From: Streptosporangiaceae bacterium | GTDB taxonomy: Bacteria; Actinomycetota; Actinomycetes; Streptosporangiales; Streptosporangiaceae | Reading direction: 5' to 3' | Assembly: GCA_030045215.1 (NCBI GenBank) | Contig: JASIBJ010000095.1 | Span: forward strand, 1-33,660 | Length of the DNA: 33,660 nt | Shown here: positions 32,907 through 33,660 of the stretch, piece by piece | Layout of the letters: each line of letters opens with the position of its first letter | Position numbering within the stretch: position 1 is the first letter of the stretch | The notes under the pieces: model-generated | The model's database searches: none | The model's input: the letters and a program-made list of their open reading frames with translations, nothing else | What the model was told of the DNA's origin: nothing | Program-made: the position numbers and the translations under genes

Positions 32907-33660
32907 ATGCAGATTCCTAGCAGGGAGCAGGTACTCGGCCTGGCGCCGGATGCCGCTGCCGCCAGGGCTGCGCCCGGGCAGGCCGTGGGGTCCAAGTGGG
33001 CCGGCCTCGGCCACGACGAGCGGGCCGCGTGGGGCGAGTGCCAGGGCAGCGGCGCGAGCCCTTACCGCTGCCAGGTCGCGCTAGGCGACTGGGCGACGCG
33101 CTGCTCATGCCCCAGCCGGAAGTTCCCCTGCAAGCACGCGCTCGGGCTCCTGCTCCTGCTCGCCGACGGCGGCGTCCCGCTGGGACCCTGCCCGGACTGG
33201 GCCGAGGAATGGCTGGCGGCGCGCGCGAGCCGCCAGCAGCACGGGCAGGCGGCCGGATCGGCCGAGGACGCCGATACGCCGAGTCGGGCGATCATCGCCA
33301 ATCCGCAGGCCCGGCAGCAGCGCGCTGCCAGCCGCGACCGGAAGGTCGATGCGGGCGTAGAGGAACTCCGCCGGTGGCTCGCCGACATCAGCCGTGGCGG
33401 CTTGGCGGCAGCCCAGGCGCAGCGATGGACGTGGTGGGACCAGGTGGCCAGGCGGATGATCGACGCGCAGGCGCGCGGCCTGGCCGGCTATGTCCGCCGC
33501 CTGGCCGAGATCGCGGCCACCGCCGGTCACCGTGGCGACTGGCCGGAGCGAATGCTTGACCAGCTCGGGGCCTTGCACCTGCTGTGTGAGGCGTGGACAC
33601 GCCGTGACACCCTTCCGGCCGCGACCCTGCAGGCGCTCCGTACCCGCATCGGCTACACCC
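32907..33660 (+). CDS. SWIM zinc-finger protein, N-terminal part
   Basis: The frame is open from ATG 32907 to the window end (251 codons visible). GAGGG ends six bases before the ATG. Residues about 65-80 contain the SWIM zinc signature: CSCPSRKFPCKHALGLLLLL, i.e. Cys-x-Cys...Cys-x-His. The preceding WAGLGHDERAAWGECQGSG region is typical of bacterial SWIM proteins. The following ~170 residues are helical and Trp/Arg-rich. Such proteins are usually encoded with MoxR ATPase and VWA-domain genes, which would lie beyond the window. The zinc finger suggests nucleic-acid or protein binding; the exact function is unknown. Confidence 0.88.
   Translation, partial: MQIPSREQVLGLAPDAAAARAAPGQAVGSKWAGLGHDERAAWGECQGSGASPYRCQVALGDWATRCSCPSRKFPCKHALGLLLLLADGGVPLGPCPDWAEEWLAARASRQQHGQAAGSAEDADTPSRAIIANPQARQQRAASRDRKVDAGVEELRRWLADISRGGLAAAQAQRWTWWDQVARRMIDAQARGLAGYVRRLAEIAATAGHRGDWPERMLDQLGALHLLCEAWTRRDTLPAATLQALRTRIGYT

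Overview
The base composition (very high GC, GTG/TTG starts, 4-base GTGA/ATGA gene overlaps) and the gene types (actinobacterial urate oxidase and xanthine dehydrogenase subunits, PadR-HAAS operon, SWIM protein) point to a high-GC Gram-positive actinobacterium; I cannot name the genus. The backbone is a nearly complete purine-degradation region: purine permease, adenine deaminase, the three xanthine dehydrogenase subunits, an 8-oxoguanine-deaminase-like amidohydrolase, urate oxidase, hydroxyisourate hydrolase, OHCU decarboxylase, allantoinase and allantoicase. Together these would carry adenine and (hypo)xanthine through urate and allantoin to ureidoglycolate and urea.

Layout: 1-4271 (+) holds the end of an M20 peptidase/amidohydrolase, an acyl-CoA synthetase-like ligase and an NCS1 purine permease. 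Adenine deaminase (4304-6028, -) is divergent from the uraD-hiuH-uricase operon (6172-7942, +). Immediately after uricase lies the N-terminal stub of a short-chain dehydrogenase (SDR) gene at 8000, fused to a tatC remnant. The C-terminal part of an SDR gene reappears at 17.9-18.1 kb, just before the xanthine dehydrogenase FAD gene. The roughly 9.8 kb between the two stubs looks like a foreign island that split the purine operon. It carries two sulfotransferase-SCP2 fusion proteins, a degenerate sulfotransferase-like partner, a four-gene lipoprotein/adaptor/ATPase/permease (MacB/FtsX-type) transport operon, and two small Sec-secreted cysteine-containing proteins, one very tyrosine-rich.

The purine genes resume at 18214 with xdh FAD and 2Fe-2S subunits, the amidohydrolase and a D-2-hydroxyacid dehydrogenase. 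The last 85 bp of the dehydrogenase gene are duplicated (83/85 identical) 2.4 kb downstream. Between the two copies sit two toxin-antitoxin-like modules (HigB/HigA type and zeta type), so this looks like a compact addiction cassette inserted at the 3' end of the gene. A PadR regulator with two tandem HAAS-domain membrane proteins follows on the minus strand. Then come xdh molybdenum subunit, allantoinase and allantoicase (+), a three-repeat secreted protein (-), and the start of a SWIM zinc-finger protein that runs off the window.

The most interesting parts are the sulfotransferase/SCP2/exporter island inside an SDR gene and the 85-bp-repeat-bounded toxin cassette. Functions are assigned by reading motifs; no database search was possible.
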